64,000 nt of DNA from Acidobacteriota bacterium (GCA_016201275.1 JACQDB010000034.1:1-64000); one strand, 5' to 3'; counted from the first letter of the stretch, positions 8,801-18,677 are shown. Program-made: numbers and translations. The notes: generated by a model from the letters alone, not told the origin.

Positions 8801-9142
8801 GTGAACGAATTTATTGATCGAATTTTACCGTGTGTTGATTGTGGTGAAGATTTCGTTTTTACCGCCGGAGAACAACATTTTTTTGCTGATAAAGGATTAA
8901 AAAACCAGCCGAAGCGCTGCAAAGATTGCAAAGTCAAAAAGAATGAACGCATACTGGCGGTGTCGCAAGCTTATGCCCAAGGTATTCATCGTGAGTCGGT
9001 TGTAGTGGCGGTGAACTGTGCTTTATGCGGCGTCGAAACTACCATTCCTTTCCGTCCGACGCAGGGCCGACCGGTCTATTGTCGCGATTGCTTTTTGAAA
9101 ATGCGCGGCACGACGACCAAGCTGCATAGCAAAGCGGGCTGA
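8801..9142 (+). CDS. Small double zinc-ribbon protein
   Basis: 113 residues starting with GTG, five bases after AGGAGGT. Two Cys-pair units can be seen: CVDCGEDFVFTAGEQHFF, continuing to KRCKDCK (about residues 8-43), and CALCGVETTIPFRPTQGRP followed by YCRDC (about residues 71-96). Each has the CxxC...CxxC layout of a zinc ribbon. The protein matches the 'probable zinc-ribbon domain' group of small bacterial proteins, usually assumed to bind nucleic acid or protein. The function is unknown. It stands alone between miaB and the converging uracil-DNA glycosylase gene. Confidence 0.85.
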   Translation: MNEFIDRILPCVDCGEDFVFTAGEQHFFADKGLKNQPKRCKDCKVKKNERILAVSQAYAQGIHRESVVVAVNCALCGVETTIPFRPTQGRPVYCRDCFLKMRGTTTKLHSKAG

Positions 9143-9279
9143 AGTTTTGCCCTTGCTGTGCCAGTAAAACATTAAGACGTTCTGGGACTTGGCGTGAAGG
9201 CTCCCTAAATGTTGTATGCCATGGCTAGGTACAACGCTATATGTTGATGCCCTGCACGCAAGAACCGGGAGAGCCAAAA

Positions 9280-10293
9280 TTAATCATTGAGAGTGTTGAG
9301 ATAATCTCTGACCTTCTTCAAGTCCTCCCACGCTTCACGTTTTTTATCCGGCGACCGTAACAGATAAGCCGGATGAAAGGTCGGCATCACCTTGATGCCC
9401 TGCCAATCACGAAACTCGCCACGTGCTCTGCTGATAGTTTCTCGGCTGCGGCATAAACATTGAAAGGCCGGTGATCCCAACGCCACAATCACCTTCGGTT
9501 TGATGATGGCAATCTGGCGAAACAAAAATGGCTCGCAGGTTTCTGTCTCGTCGCGCTCCGGCGCACGATTGCCCGGCGGTCGGCACTTCACCACGTTAGC
9601 GATATAGACCTCTTCGCGTTTGTATCCGATGGCCGCGATAATTTTATCGAGCAACTGTCCGGCGCGCCCGACAAAGGGTCTGCCGGTGGCATCTTCATCC
9701 GCACCCGGCCCTTCGCCTACAAACATGAGTCGGGCTTGCGGATTACCTTCCCCGAACACAATTTTGCTGCGCCCTGCATGAAGTTTGCAGCGTGTGCAAT
9801 CACCGAGGTCAGCGCGGATAGCTTCCAAAGAAGCATCCACGGGCAGCGCGCTCAACACCGGTAAAGCGTTTGGCGAAGCGCGCATCCCGGTGTCCGGCCT
9901 CATATCGCCAAACAGAGTGATGGCCGCTGGAGGTGCGCTGGGCTTGGCCGTTGGGAGGTCACTCGCTGCCGGTCTGTTGCTGGTCTGGCCCTCCGAGGCA
10001 AGCCAGCGATTTGGCGGCGCAGTTGGCGCAGGCTTGACAGCGGACGAAGGCTCCTCTGGAATGATAAAAGCTGCCGATGAAGCCGTCGGAGGAAGAACTT
10101 TTGGTAGCCCCTGCGGATCGGGAAAGTCGCTGGTGGTAATTTCAGGTGATGTCTTGAAAGTGGCTCCTGTAGCCGGTTCTGTGGCATTGCCTGCACCGCC
10201 GATGTTGGTTACTCCGAGGTCACGGTAAAACTTTAATTGCTCTTGAAGCTGTAAGACCATCTCGGCAAACGCTGCTTTTATCTCTGTCGTCAC
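9280..10293 (-). CDS. Uracil-DNA glycosylase, family 4 (iron-sulfur)
   Basis: Removes uracil from DNA in the first step of base-excision repair. The C-terminal 200 residues show family 4 hallmarks: TRCKLHAGRSKIVFGEGNP, GEGPGADEDATGRPFVGRAG, NVVKCRPPGNRAPERDE, then a Cys before EPFL, and the FHPAYLLR motif. Four cysteines (two in the CTRCKL segment, one in KCRPP, one in TCEPF) should bind a 4Fe-4S cluster. About 110 residues of Pro/Ala/Thr-rich, probably disordered sequence precede the domain. The frame is open further upstream, but I chose the GTG at 10293 because longer versions run into the divergent MFS gene. This start is uncertain, as no strong ribosome-binding site is visible. Confidence 0.92.
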   Translation of the reverse strand: MTTEIKAAFAEMVLQLQEQLKFYRDLGVTNIGGAGNATEPATGATFKTSPEITTSDFPDPQGLPKVLPPTASSAAFIIPEEPSSAVKPAPTAPPNRWLASEGQTSNRPAASDLPTAKPSAPPAAITLFGDMRPDTGMRASPNALPVLSALPVDASLEAIRADLGDCTRCKLHAGRSKIVFGEGNPQARLMFVGEGPGADEDATGRPFVGRAGQLLDKIIAAIGYKREEVYIANVVKCRPPGNRAPERDETETCEPFLFRQIAIIKPKVIVALGSPAFQCLCRSRETISRARGEFRDWQGIKVMPTFHPAYLLRSPDKKREAWEDLKKVRDYLNTLND

Positions 10294-10439
10294 GTAAACG
10301 ATTTTCCGACAGCGAAAGGCTGCGGTCAAGTCGCCAGGCGGCGGCATCTGGAACCGCACCTTGGTCGGCGCGACTTGGCAAAGCCACTCGCGCAAGGCTA
10401 TATCTATGATTGAGACTACCATTGCGGAGCGAGGGAACC

Positions 10440-11717
10440 TTGGCTGAATCGTATGAGAAACCACAGCGCTTCAAATTGGCAACCAGAGCGCTGCGACATA
10501 GAAATTACCGGCTCTATTTTTTCGGTATGTTCATTTCGTTCATCGGCACTTGGATGCAGTCGGTAGCGCAAAGCTGGCTGGTCTATCGGCTGACCGGTTC
10601 GGAATGGTTGTTGGGTTTGGTGGGTTTCGCCGGACAGATTCCGATTTTTTTACTGGTGCCGTTTGGCGGCGTGATGGCCGACCGTTACAACCGTCATCGC
10701 ATATTGATGGTGACGCAGACGCTTTCGCTGCTGCAAGCTTTGGCGTTGGCGCTTCTGACTCTTACGCAGCATATCCAGGTCGGCACGGTCGTAGGGCTGG
10801 CCTTTACGCTCGGCGTCATCAATGCGCTGGACTTGCCGACGCGCCAATCGTTTCTGGCGGAACTGGTGGGCAAAGACGATTTGATGAATGCCATTGCCTT
10901 GAACTCTTCTATGGTCAATGGCTCGCGCATCGTCGGCCCGGCGATTGCGGGTTTGCTGTTGGCGTGGCTTGGCGAAGGGATGTGCTTTTTGATCAACGCC
11001 ATCAGCTATGTGGCGGTCATCGCAGGGTTGATGATGATGACGGCAGTGCCGCGCCGCGACGACCAAGTGAAAGGCTCGACTTGGACAGCGTTGAAAGAAG
11101 GCTTCGATTATGTGCGAACCACGGCTCCGGTTCGCGCTTTGCTGTTGTTGCTTGCGTTGGTGAGCATCTGCGGCTTGCCCTACATTATTTTGATGCCGAT
11201 CTTCGCTGATAAAATTTTGCATGGCGGAGCCAGCGCGTTAGGTCTGATGTTGGGTTCGGCGGGCATCGGCTCGTTGGCGGCGGCGTTGCTGCTGGCATCG
11301 CGCCAACAGGTTCAGGGCTTGGGGCGCGTGGTAGCGTTCAGCGTTGCCGCATTCGGCAGCCTCTTGATTGCCTTTGCCTTTTCCCACAGCCTGTTGCTCT
11401 CGACCATACTGTTAGCGCCTATGGGTTTTTCGATTATGTTGCAGATGTCCGGCTCGAATACTTTATTGCAGGCGATGGTTGATGATCGTTTGCGTGGGCG
11501 CATGATGAGTTTTTTTTCCATGAGTTTGATGGGCATGGCACCATTTGGCAGTTTGCTTGCCGGAGCAATTGCGCGATGGATCAGCGCCCCGAAAACGCTG
11601 ATGATGGGCGGCGCTCTCTGTCTTGGCGGGGCGTTGATCTTCAGCCTGCGCCTGCCGCATCTGCGGCGCAGTGCCATCCCTTTGATGCCGCCTGAAGAAC
11701 TGACTTCCAATCAATAA
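10440..11717 (+). CDS. MFS transporter, EntS/DHA3-like exporter
   Basis: About 425 residues with the 12-helix pattern of the MFS_3/EntS group. The N-terminal cytoplasmic segment ends in LRHRNYRLYFFGMFISFIGT, and the helix 2-3 loop carries GGVMADRYNRHRIL (motif A) near residue 80. This group usually exports siderophores, drugs or other small molecules. The start is probably the TTG at 10440, which follows GAGGGA at good spacing; a TTG ten codons upstream is in frame but lacks such a site. The gene diverges from the uracil-DNA glycosylase gene, and the short gap must hold both promoters. The substrate cannot be predicted. Confidence 0.9.
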   Translation: MAESYEKPQRFKLATRALRHRNYRLYFFGMFISFIGTWMQSVAQSWLVYRLTGSEWLLGLVGFAGQIPIFLLVPFGGVMADRYNRHRILMVTQTLSLLQALALALLTLTQHIQVGTVVGLAFTLGVINALDLPTRQSFLAELVGKDDLMNAIALNSSMVNGSRIVGPAIAGLLLAWLGEGMCFLINAISYVAVIAGLMMMTAVPRRDDQVKGSTWTALKEGFDYVRTTAPVRALLLLLALVSICGLPYIILMPIFADKILHGGASALGLMLGSAGIGSLAAALLLASRQQVQGLGRVVAFSVAAFGSLLIAFAFSHSLLLSTILLAPMGFSIMLQMSGSNTLLQAMVDDRLRGRMMSFFSMSLMGMAPFGSLLAGAIARWISAPKTLMMGGALCLGGALIFSLRLPHLRRSAIPLMPPEELTSNQ

Positions 11718-11761
11718 AGACCGCTACTCTGCCTGCGGCTTGAAAACACGAAGCGAGCGCT

Positions 11762-11919
11762 TATGGCAAATTTCATATGCCCCTGACTCACCAGACCTTG
11801 TTGAGAAGCAGGTCTGTACAACACCTTGTTGAGAAACGGTCTGTAACCGCTGTGCGGCGATCATAAACCGTCGCGCCACGAAGTGTGATGCGGCGTGGGC
11901 AAATGAAAGTCGCTATAAG
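11762..11919. repeat. Family F element derivative (copy F1)
   Basis: The left end TATGGCAAATTTCATATGCCC and the right end GGGCAAATGAAAGTCGCTATA are inverted copies of the family F left terminus seen at 61402. Two degraded copies of the interior hairpin sequence (GTTGAGAA...GGTCTGT) lie between them. It looks like a rearranged or fused F element. Confidence 0.6.
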
Positions 11920-11979
11920 ATGGCGAGAGCGATCTTTTGATTGAGCCATATTTTTTTTCGCACTCTCCAGCCTTCTTTG

Positions 11980-12075
11980 CCCCGCAGGGGCGTAGGAAAT
12001 TAGCCAGTGCTGCAGGCACTGGAACTAATCTGGGCAAAGTCTTCGCGCCCTGAAAGGGTGCAGGAGATTGATTGT
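11980..12075. repeat. Intergenic repeat of type I, uninterrupted copy
   Basis: The sequence from 'ccccgcaggggcgtaggaaa' through 'gccagtgctgcaggcactgg' to 'gccctgaaagggtgcagg' contains three small palindromes. A related copy on the other strand lies at about 40395-40640, where a family D element interrupts it. This copy serves as an approximate empty-site reference. Confidence 0.55.
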
Positions 12076-12145
12076 CGCAAGCTTCCTGCGCGCTGTCAGA
12101 GCGCGACCACCTCGCAAGCCGTCAGGCGACGCTTGTACAAAATGC

Positions 12146-12180
12146 AAGCGCCTTGATTTTCCAGCAGCATCAAGGCGCTT
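12146..12180 (-). terminator. Intrinsic-type terminator of the TonB receptor gene
   Basis: A 12-bp perfect stem, AAGCGCCTTGAT paired with ATCAAGGCGCTT, with an 11-nt loop. It begins about 30 bp after the stop codon of the TonB-dependent receptor gene, read on the minus strand. It is followed by GCATTTTG, a weak T-tract. Confidence 0.7.
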
Positions 12181-12211
12181 TGCGGTTTCAGTTTATGGCT
12201 CTGAAGCTTGC

Positions 12212-15200
12212 TTAACGGAAGTTGAGGCGGAGTTGGAATTCGATCAATCTGCCGCCCGGATCGTTGGTGCCAGACACTGTGAAATCACGATAAGCATTGC
12301 GCGTTTGTCCAAAGGTCGAGCCAATGCCGGTGGTGCCGGAATCGGTGCCGACTCCCACGATGGTGAAGTTTGGTCGGTTGAAGGCATTGAGGAACTGCAC
12401 ACGGAACTCGAAGTCTGTGCGTTCGGTGATGCGCGTGCGCTTCATCAGGTTCAAATCGAAACGCGCCTGCCACGGCCCGTACAGGAAGATGCGCGAGCCA
12501 AGTTTACCGGCTTCGGTTGGCGGGCCGATGTAGGGCAACGCTTTATTGAGATTGGCGAGAGTCTTGTTGCCGACTTCAAACGCGGCCAACGTATTATCAA
12601 TCAGCGATTGCGGCAAATAATAAACGACACCTTGACAGCCACCTGCGGTGCAGACCGTGGCTTGGCGAATCTTGACCATTTCCTGAAGCTGTTTGGCGCT
12701 CAGGTTGTATAGCACCACTCCCGATTCGCCGCTATTGAAAGTGCCGCGTCCACTGGTCAACAGCACAGGAGTGCCGGATTGAAGGCGCGCCACGCCGCCC
12801 CATTGCCAGCCTTCCAATAATTTACTAAGCACCGGGATGTGGTCGCCCAGCAATTTATGGCCTTGCCCGATGGGCAATTCGTGAATCCAGTCAACCTTGA
12901 AGGCATGGCGCTGGTCGCGTGGCGCGGGGCCTTTGTCATATTCAAGATTGCGTAGCGTGGTTGGCTGACTAAGCGCGATACTTGAGGTGACATAATTATT
13001 GGCTAAAGATTTCGACCATACATAACTGCCTTGCACGAGAAAGCCGTTGGCCATTCTTCTACGCACTTCAACCTGAAGCGCGTTATAGGTGCTGTCCGCG
13101 CCGTTGGTCATTAGAAATGCTCCACCGGAACCGGCGCGTTGATTGAGTTGGAAGAAGTTCGATTGTCTAATCGTCACGCCGGAATTATTGGGGTCGGTCA
13201 GGGTGACAAAGGGAATCAATCTGGCATCCATCAGGCGATTCATTCGGGTTAAGTTATTGGCGATAGTGGCTGCGGTAGTGCCGACTGTGCCTCTGTCGAG
13301 CGCAGTCAAGGTTGTCGAATCAGTCAAGGAGCCGATGGCCGTTTGAAGGATGGGAACATTGACCTGTCCGGCGAGACCTTGATTACCATAATTGCAAGCG
13401 GCTTGTCCTGGCTGTCCGCATCGTGGATTCGCGGCACGAAATAAGGCCAGATTATTCTGAGCATTTTTGAACTCTTGCAGAAAACCGTTCTCGAAGACGT
13501 TGACTTCGTTGAGGTCGAACTGCCGCCACATCTTGAGCGCGTGGTTGCCTACATAACGAATTTCCACAGCCGTGTTCTGGTTCAGTTCGCGTTGCAGCCC
13601 AATGGTGTAAGACTGAGCATAGCCGACTTTGAGATCAGGATTAAAATCGTTGAGTCCATCGCCCGGTCTGGCGGTGAGTGGGAATTTAGCTGTCGGTGTC
13701 GGCAGGAACGGCAAACTGGCATCGCGGAATAAACGGCTGCCCGGCGCGCCAAACTCCGCAGGGAAATTGCTGGGGTCAACTCCCAGCGCCACACTAGGCC
13801 CTTGATTGGAACCGAACATTGAGAGAAAGGCGTTGAAGCCTTCGCGCACATGGGCTATCGAGTAGCCGCCGCGCAGTACGGTTTGGCCGGAATCGCCGAA
13901 TACTTTTTTCAGCAAGCCCGTTTTGAAATTCGGCGTCCAGGCAAAGCCTAGACTTGGCGCAAAGTTGCCGTAGTCATTCTTGTAGGCTTTTTCACCTTTA
14001 CCAAGCAGCGTGTATTGCGAAACGTCGGGGTTCTGAAAGACCCCTGGCGTGAAGAGGTTGCCACGGCCTGAAGCGCCAAACAAGCCATCAATTCCGGTGC
14101 GAGTATAAACTTGATTGTCATTGATTGGGGAGGCCTGGAATTCCCAGCGCACGCCATAGGTCAAGGTCAAATTCGGTTTGGCTTTCCAAGCATCCTGACC
14201 ATAGATGCCCCATTCGTCTTGATGATTGCGTTCGGTGAAAGGGATGCGCTTGAAGGTGCGATCCGTTTCGTCAAGCGTTGCGGTCAAGGTAGTGCTGCTG
14301 ACTCTGCCGGTCAACAAAGCATAGAGCGCTGCCGCTTCGCTGCGTTGCGCCGAGGTGCTGTTGGGGAAGGCCGCAGGGGTAAAGATGTTGGTTGCGCCGT
14401 TGAAGATCGGGTCTGCTGTGGCAATACCGATGCCCACTGCCGGTACGGTCTGGCGGCTGACCGCTTGGGTGAATGACAATACTCTGGTGAAGGCCATGCC
14501 AAAGTTCATGGCATGAGCGCCTTTCACATAATTCAGATTGTCGTTGATGGTTCGCAGCGGCGTATTGCGACGCGATTGCGAACTACGCGAAAAGAAGGCT
14601 CCGGTGTAGTTCGCGCTTTGCATAGGCGCATAGCCATTGAAGAGCTTGTACAAGCCCGGCGCAAATTCGCGGGTGAAGACCACCGTGCCGTTGCCGGAAG
14701 AGGTGAGGCGCACTTCGTTGACCAGTGAATTGCTGATCGTCCAGCGCTCTGCCGCCACAAAGGTAAAGTTGTTGCGATAGATGCTGCCGGTGATGCCGGG
14801 AGTGCCGACGACTATGCCGGTGCCAGGAAATTGATTCAATTGTCCATTCACGCCATCCGGGTCGGAGAAATAATGTTGATAGTTGTGAATGAACTCCAGA
14901 TGATGATTCTTGGTGAGGTTGAAATCCAGACGCACGGTGGGAAAGCGACGGATATTGCGACCGGGGTCCTGGAAGGTTAAATCCAGACGATTATAATCGC
15001 CCACCGTATCAATACGGTTTTTGAGTACGCCTTGCTTTGCTGCAGCGCTGATGAGGTCGAGGGCATTGGCAAAGATCGGGTCTGGCGTCGCTGTATAAGT
15101 GCGCCCACCGGCTCCGTTGGCAGCAAGCTGATAAAGATTGACGGTTCGCACCGCGCCCGTCGAGTCTTTGTAGGTGTAATTGCCGCTTCTGGCGTTGTCG

Positions 15201-16180
15201 GTCAACACGGTGCGCGCCGCGTCATAGGTTTGCGGCAATTTGAACTCTTCCAGGTTGACAAAGAAGAACGCTTTGTCTTTGCCTTTGAAAACTTTGGGAA
15301 TCCAGATCGGGCCGCCGACGTTGCCGCCATACTGATTTAAATTTATGCGGTCACGCGGCAGACCATCTATGTTGTTGAAATAGTAATTGGCATTAAAGGC
15401 GGTGTTGCGATTCTGCCAGAACACGCCGCCGCGATAATTGTTCGACCCTTGTTTAGTGACGAACTTAATTTGTATAGCACCTTCGCCGGAACTTTCCGCG
15501 CCCGGTGTTGCGGTCGAGACCGTGACCTCTTCGACGGCATCGGATTTCGCCTGTGTGCTGGTGAAGAAACCATCCGATGACTTCAACAAATTGTCTTGAA
15601 TATTCGCGCCGTCCAATGTGATATTGAGCGAATTTTTCGGCAGACCATTGACCGAAGAAGTGCGCGGTGTGCCGGGAGTTTGAATGCCTGGCAGAGTCAA
15701 CACCAACTGCATGGCATCGCGTGTTGCCCACGGCAATTCGCCAATTTGTCGCCCAGTGATGGTGGACGAGATATTGGCGCTCTCGGTTTGAATGACGCTG
15801 CCGCCGCTGGTCACGGTCACGGTTTCGTTGGCCGCGCCGACTTCAAGCGCAGCCTTGACGGTTGCGGTCGTGCCGGTCTCGACAGCGACGTTTTGAATGA
15901 CGGTGGACTTAAAGCCCTGCGCGGTAATCGAGACGGTGTAGATTCCGTTGGAAATTGAAGGAATGGTCCAGCCGCCTTCCTCGTTAGCTTTGGTTTTGAA
16001 TTCCGCTTGGGTTTGAGGATTTTTGGCGACAATCTGCGCTCCGCCCAGTAGCGCTCCCTGCGCGTCGGTGATTGTGCCTGTGAGTTTTCCTGTGGTGGTG
16101 GACTGTGCCGGAACACTGTTGACGATGAGTGACAGCACGATGAGCAACAGAGCCACGCGGCTTACTAACCGAAACTTCAT
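12212..16180 (-). CDS. TonB-dependent receptor with carboxypeptidase-regulatory domain (Oar-like)
   Basis: Outer-membrane receptor of about 1,322 residues. A signal peptide (KFRLVSRVALLLIVLSLIVN, cleaved after VPAQ) is followed by a carboxypeptidase-regulatory/Cna-B-like beta-sandwich (GTITDAQGALLGGAQIVAKN, about residues 30-115). Next come a plug domain with RQIGELPWATRDAMQLVLTLP and NGLPKNSLNITLDGANI, then a long barrel ending in an LIEFQLRLNFR beta-signal. The ATG at 16180 follows GGAGGAGG; a start ten codons upstream is less likely. Receptors of this type are highly repeated in Acidobacteria and are usually assigned to uptake of large oligosaccharides or peptides, or to adhesion. No SusD-like or TonB gene lies next to it, so the ligand is unknown. 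It is monocistronic, with its own terminator at 12146-12180. Confidence 0.94.
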   Translation of the reverse strand: MKFRLVSRVALLLIVLSLIVNSVPAQSTTTGKLTGTITDAQGALLGGAQIVAKNPQTQAEFKTKANEEGGWTIPSISNGIYTVSITAQGFKSTVIQNVAVETGTTATVKAALEVGAANETVTVTSGGSVIQTESANISSTITGRQIGELPWATRDAMQLVLTLPGIQTPGTPRTSSVNGLPKNSLNITLDGANIQDNLLKSSDGFFTSTQAKSDAVEEVTVSTATPGAESSGEGAIQIKFVTKQGSNNYRGGVFWQNRNTAFNANYYFNNIDGLPRDRINLNQYGGNVGGPIWIPKVFKGKDKAFFFVNLEEFKLPQTYDAARTVLTDNARSGNYTYKDSTGAVRTVNLYQLAANGAGGRTYTATPDPIFANALDLISAAAKQGVLKNRIDTVGDYNRLDLTFQDPGRNIRRFPTVRLDFNLTKNHHLEFIHNYQHYFSDPDGVNGQLNQFPGTGIVVGTPGITGSIYRNNFTFVAAERWTISNSLVNEVRLTSSGNGTVVFTREFAPGLYKLFNGYAPMQSANYTGAFFSRSSQSRRNTPLRTINDNLNYVKGAHAMNFGMAFTRVLSFTQAVSRQTVPAVGIGIATADPIFNGATNIFTPAAFPNSTSAQRSEAAALYALLTGRVSSTTLTATLDETDRTFKRIPFTERNHQDEWGIYGQDAWKAKPNLTLTYGVRWEFQASPINDNQVYTRTGIDGLFGASGRGNLFTPGVFQNPDVSQYTLLGKGEKAYKNDYGNFAPSLGFAWTPNFKTGLLKKVFGDSGQTVLRGGYSIAHVREGFNAFLSMFGSNQGPSVALGVDPSNFPAEFGAPGSRLFRDASLPFLPTPTAKFPLTARPGDGLNDFNPDLKVGYAQSYTIGLQRELNQNTAVEIRYVGNHALKMWRQFDLNEVNVFENGFLQEFKNAQNNLALFRAANPRCGQPGQAACNYGNQGLAGQVNVPILQTAIGSLTDSTTLTALDRGTVGTTAATIANNLTRMNRLMDARLIPFVTLTDPNNSGVTIRQSNFFQLNQRAGSGGAFLMTNGADSTYNALQVEVRRRMANGFLVQGSYVWSKSLANNYVTSSIALSQPTTLRNLEYDKGPAPRDQRHAFKVDWIHELPIGQGHKLLGDHIPVLSKLLEGWQWGGVARLQSGTPVLLTSGRGTFNSGESGVVLYNLSAKQLQEMVKIRQATVCTAGGCQGVVYYLPQSLIDNTLAAFEVGNKTLANLNKALPYIGPPTEAGKLGSRIFLYGPWQARFDLNLMKRTRITERTDFEFRVQFLNAFNRPNFTIVGVGTDSGTTGIGSTFGQTRNAYRDFTVSGTNDPGGRLIEFQLRLNFR

Positions 16181-16667
16181 AGCATCCTCCTCCATGCCTG
16201 TATCCGGCATGATTGCGTTGAATGGAAGTGAGCAAACGATAAGCTATGATGCGCCCAGAAATTCTTCACCCAGCGGAAGACTGAGCTTCAGTCCAAATTG
16301 TTTGATGACTTCAGGCCAAAGTTTGCGCCTTGGTCTTCACCTGATAAAACAACTCCTGCATATTCGCTCATAACTCCCTGTCTCTGAATTTCGCTTTGCA
16401 CCTGAAAAAGCAAGTTGCGGTTCTTGATGCGGGGGAATCTACTCTGCGCCGGACAAAAAGACAAGAGACGGGAAATCATTTCTGCGCCTGCTTTGGCGTT
16501 TAGAGCGGTTTTCATATGGGTGTACGGAACCCCCTATCGTTGAGCAGCGGTCTGTGACCGCGCGAAGGTCTTCGACCGCCGCTCAACGGGTTTGATATTT
16601 CAGTAATCTCAAACCAAAACCGCTCTAGGAATGATGCCGGAAATCGAACAATGGCAGTTCGATCAAT
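16181..16667. other. Intergenic region upstream of the TonB receptor gene
   Basis: Contains element B1 at 16501-16627. The stretch 16181-16500 should carry the receptor promoter, but I could not identify a convincing one, and I see no gene in it. Confidence 0.4.
16501..16627. repeat. Family B MITE-like element (copy B1)
   Basis: 127 bp with TA at both borders. The ends are GAGCGGTTTTCATATGGG and its partner ending AAAACCGCTC. The interior has a GTTGAGCAGCGGTCTGTGAC hairpin closed by CGGTC...GCCGCTCAAC. A second copy of identical length lies at 57252-57378. It sits 40 bp beyond the stop codon of comF. Confidence 0.88.
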
Positions 16668-17543
16668 TCAAGCCGGCAAAAACGAGTCGGTGACTTTAGC
16701 CAGCGTGAAGACGTTGACACGCGCCGCACCGGCTTGCAGCAGCGTCTTGGTGGTCTCGGCAATGGTGCTGCCGGTGGTGAACAAATCATCTACTAATAAC
16801 ACCGAGACCTTTTCAAGCGCGCCGGTACGAGTGACTTGAAAGGCGCGCTCTACGGATTTCAAACGGTCGAGCGCATCCATACCGGCGCGATGCCTATCCG
16901 TATGTTTGGCGCGTCGCAGCAATTTTTTTTCCAACCGCAAGCGGAAATGCGAGGCAATGACTTGTGCCAGTAATTCGGCCTGATTGAAGCCGCGTTCTAC
17001 ACGCCGCGCTGTATGCAACGGCACAGGAATTACCAGATCGCTCACCAGAAAATGTTGCTGCGCGGCAAACCTTTGAATGAGTAGATCGCGCAGACGGCGG
17101 CAGATGTGCGGCTGTGATTTCAAAAACAGGATGTTGGCTTTCAACGCCCCGCCATAGGCACCGCAGGCTCTGGCAAAGGCGAACGGCAAGGCCTCGCAAC
17201 GTCGGCAATAGCGCGCTTGGCAATCTGTCTGCGCGGTTGCGGCTTCATCGCTGGCGCGTTCGGTGGTTGCCAGTTGCTGTGCCGCTAGAGATGCCGCCGG
17301 TCTGGTGTCACCTGCAGGAGTGGCAACCGTTGCCTCACGTTCTCTTGCCGACAATGGCGCATCGCATTTTTGACAGGTTTCTGTAGCGTTGAATAATCTG
17401 GTAATCGCAGGGTCTTGCCAACAAGCGGCGCACACCACGCCGTCATTCCAAGAGTCCACCGACTGGCTGCACAGGTGACAGGCTTGCGGATAGGTTAAGG
17501 AGAGCAGACCATCTCGGAAGGTTTCCAGCGTGTGTCGTAACAA
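16668..17543 (-). CDS. comF: ComF family phosphoribosyltransferase-like protein
   Basis: About 291 residues. The N-terminal zinc-finger part carries CHLCSQSVDSW, VVCAACWQ, CQKCDAPL and a later CRRCE. The C-terminal phosphoribosyltransferase domain contains VLLVDDLFTTGSTIAET, the PRPP-binding loop, and RGFNQAELLAQ. ComF proteins are needed for DNA uptake in competent bacteria, although the biochemical role is unsettled. The linker between residues 85 and 125 is unusually long and Ala/Thr-rich. I chose the TTG at 17543, which lies seven bases after GGAGGA; a TTG seven codons upstream overlaps that site and is less likely. The next gene upstream is the DksA/TraR gene, 150 bp away. Confidence 0.9.
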   Translation of the reverse strand: MLRHTLETFRDGLLSLTYPQACHLCSQSVDSWNDGVVCAACWQDPAITRLFNATETCQKCDAPLSAREREATVATPAGDTRPAASLAAQQLATTERASDEAATAQTDCQARYCRRCEALPFAFARACGAYGGALKANILFLKSQPHICRRLRDLLIQRFAAQQHFLVSDLVIPVPLHTARRVERGFNQAELLAQVIASHFRLRLEKKLLRRAKHTDRHRAGMDALDRLKSVERAFQVTRTGALEKVSVLLVDDLFTTGSTIAETTKTLLQAGAARVNVFTLAKVTDSFLPA

Positions 17544-17695
17544 GCGGGTTCCTCCTGCACGCAACGTCGCGCCAACACTTGGTCGGCATTGTCCAGGGGC
17601 TTGCCGCGCACGCCCCGGATTGGCGCAACAAGGGGAGCGTAAACATTGAACGGCAGCGGCTCACGTTGGCTAAACGTGAGCCGTATGCAGGATGA

Positions 17696-18064
17696 CTATT
17701 CTTCTTTATCGGCGAGCAAGCCTTGCTCCTGTAGCTCTTGGCATTTGATACAGTACGGGGCCCAAGGGATGGCATCCAGACGTTTGGGTTGAATGTCCTC
17801 GCCGCAATTCAGGCATTCGCCGAACGAGCCGTCATGGACGCGCTCAAGGGCTTCTTCAATCAACTTCAGCGTATTGCGTTCATTGGTGCTTTGCGAAAAG
17901 AGTAATTCTTTGGTGTATGAGTTCGAGGCTTTGTCGGCGGGGTCCTGGCTAACATCACGGTCTGCCTCCCGACCATAATCTTCGGTGCGCTCGACCATGC
18001 CGAGCAGCATATTCCGGTATTCGTTTAACTTGGTTTCATATTGTTTCAGCTTTTTCTTGTCCAT
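17696..18064 (-). CDS. DksA/TraR family zinc-finger transcription factor
   Basis: 122 residues. The N-terminal half is a charged coiled coil (residues 1-75) with the acidic [11 protein letters not shown] segment near the tip. The C-terminal zinc finger is CLNCGEDI, continuing to YCIKCQ (C84, C87, C105 and C108 by rough count), giving the canonical C4 finger. DksA-family proteins bind the secondary channel of RNA polymerase and, with ppGpp, control rRNA and stress promoters. It is shorter than E. coli DksA (151 residues) and closer to the short forms common outside Proteobacteria. It lies between rlmH and comF on the same strand, consistent with a growth-control role. Confidence 0.9.
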   Translation of the reverse strand: MDKKKLKQYETKLNEYRNMLLGMVERTEDYGREADRDVSQDPADKASNSYTKELLFSQSTNERNTLKLIEEALERVHDGSFGECLNCGEDIQPKRLDAIPWAPYCIKCQELQEQGLLADKEE

Positions 18065-18130
18065 CCAAAACTCCCAACTCTATTAAATGAAATGTCGCCC
18101 TTATTAGCAGCCCGGTTTTTATCATCTGCT

Positions 18131-18598
18131 CTATTTCTGATACGGCAAACTATGCAGTATAGCAAATGCACGGTACACTTGCTCAAGCAAAAATACACGC
18201 GCCAGTTCATGCGGCAACGTCAGGCGCGAAAGTGATAGCACTACGTCGCCGCGTTTTTTGATGCGCTCCGCCAAACCGTAATGTCCGCCCAGCACAAAAG
18301 TGATTTGCCGAGTTCCGGCGTTGCGATGTCCGGCGAAAAATTCGGCCAGTTGCAAGGAGTCGAACTGGCGGCCTTTTTCATCCAAAACGACGACGAACTC
18401 CCCCGCCTCCAAGCGCCGCAAAATCTCTTCGGCCTCTTTATCCAGTATCTTTGCCCGGTCGCTTCCGGCCTCGTCGCGGTCGCGCAATTCGATGATTTCC
18501 ACGCGAGCAAATTTTTTCACGCGCTCAATATAATCATCAGCCAATTCTTTGACGGCGGCTTTCCGGGTTTTGCCAATCCATAAAAATTGCAACTTCAT
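18131..18598 (-). CDS. rlmH: 23S rRNA pseudouridine-1915 N3-methyltransferase RlmH
   Basis: 155 residues, the normal length for this SPOUT-family methyltransferase, which uses SAM to methylate pseudouridine 1915 in helix 69 of 23S rRNA on assembled ribosomes. The start MKLQFLWIGKT is typical. The knotted C-terminal domain shows ITFVLGGHYGLAERIKKRGD and the SLSRLTLPHELARVFLLEQV segment, closing with YRAFAILHSLPYQK. It belongs to the minus-strand housekeeping run with rsfS, nadD, obgE and the L21/L27 genes. Confidence 0.96.
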   Translation of the reverse strand: MKLQFLWIGKTRKAAVKELADDYIERVKKFARVEIIELRDRDEAGSDRAKILDKEAEEILRRLEAGEFVVVLDEKGRQFDSLQLAEFFAGHRNAGTRQITFVLGGHYGLAERIKKRGDVVLSLSRLTLPHELARVFLLEQVYRAFAILHSLPYQK

Positions 18599-18677
18599 TG
18601 CATCTGCTTACCGACGACCATTCATCGCCATAATTTTTTCTGTCACTTGAAAGCCTTGGATTCAGGCGCTACGCCTT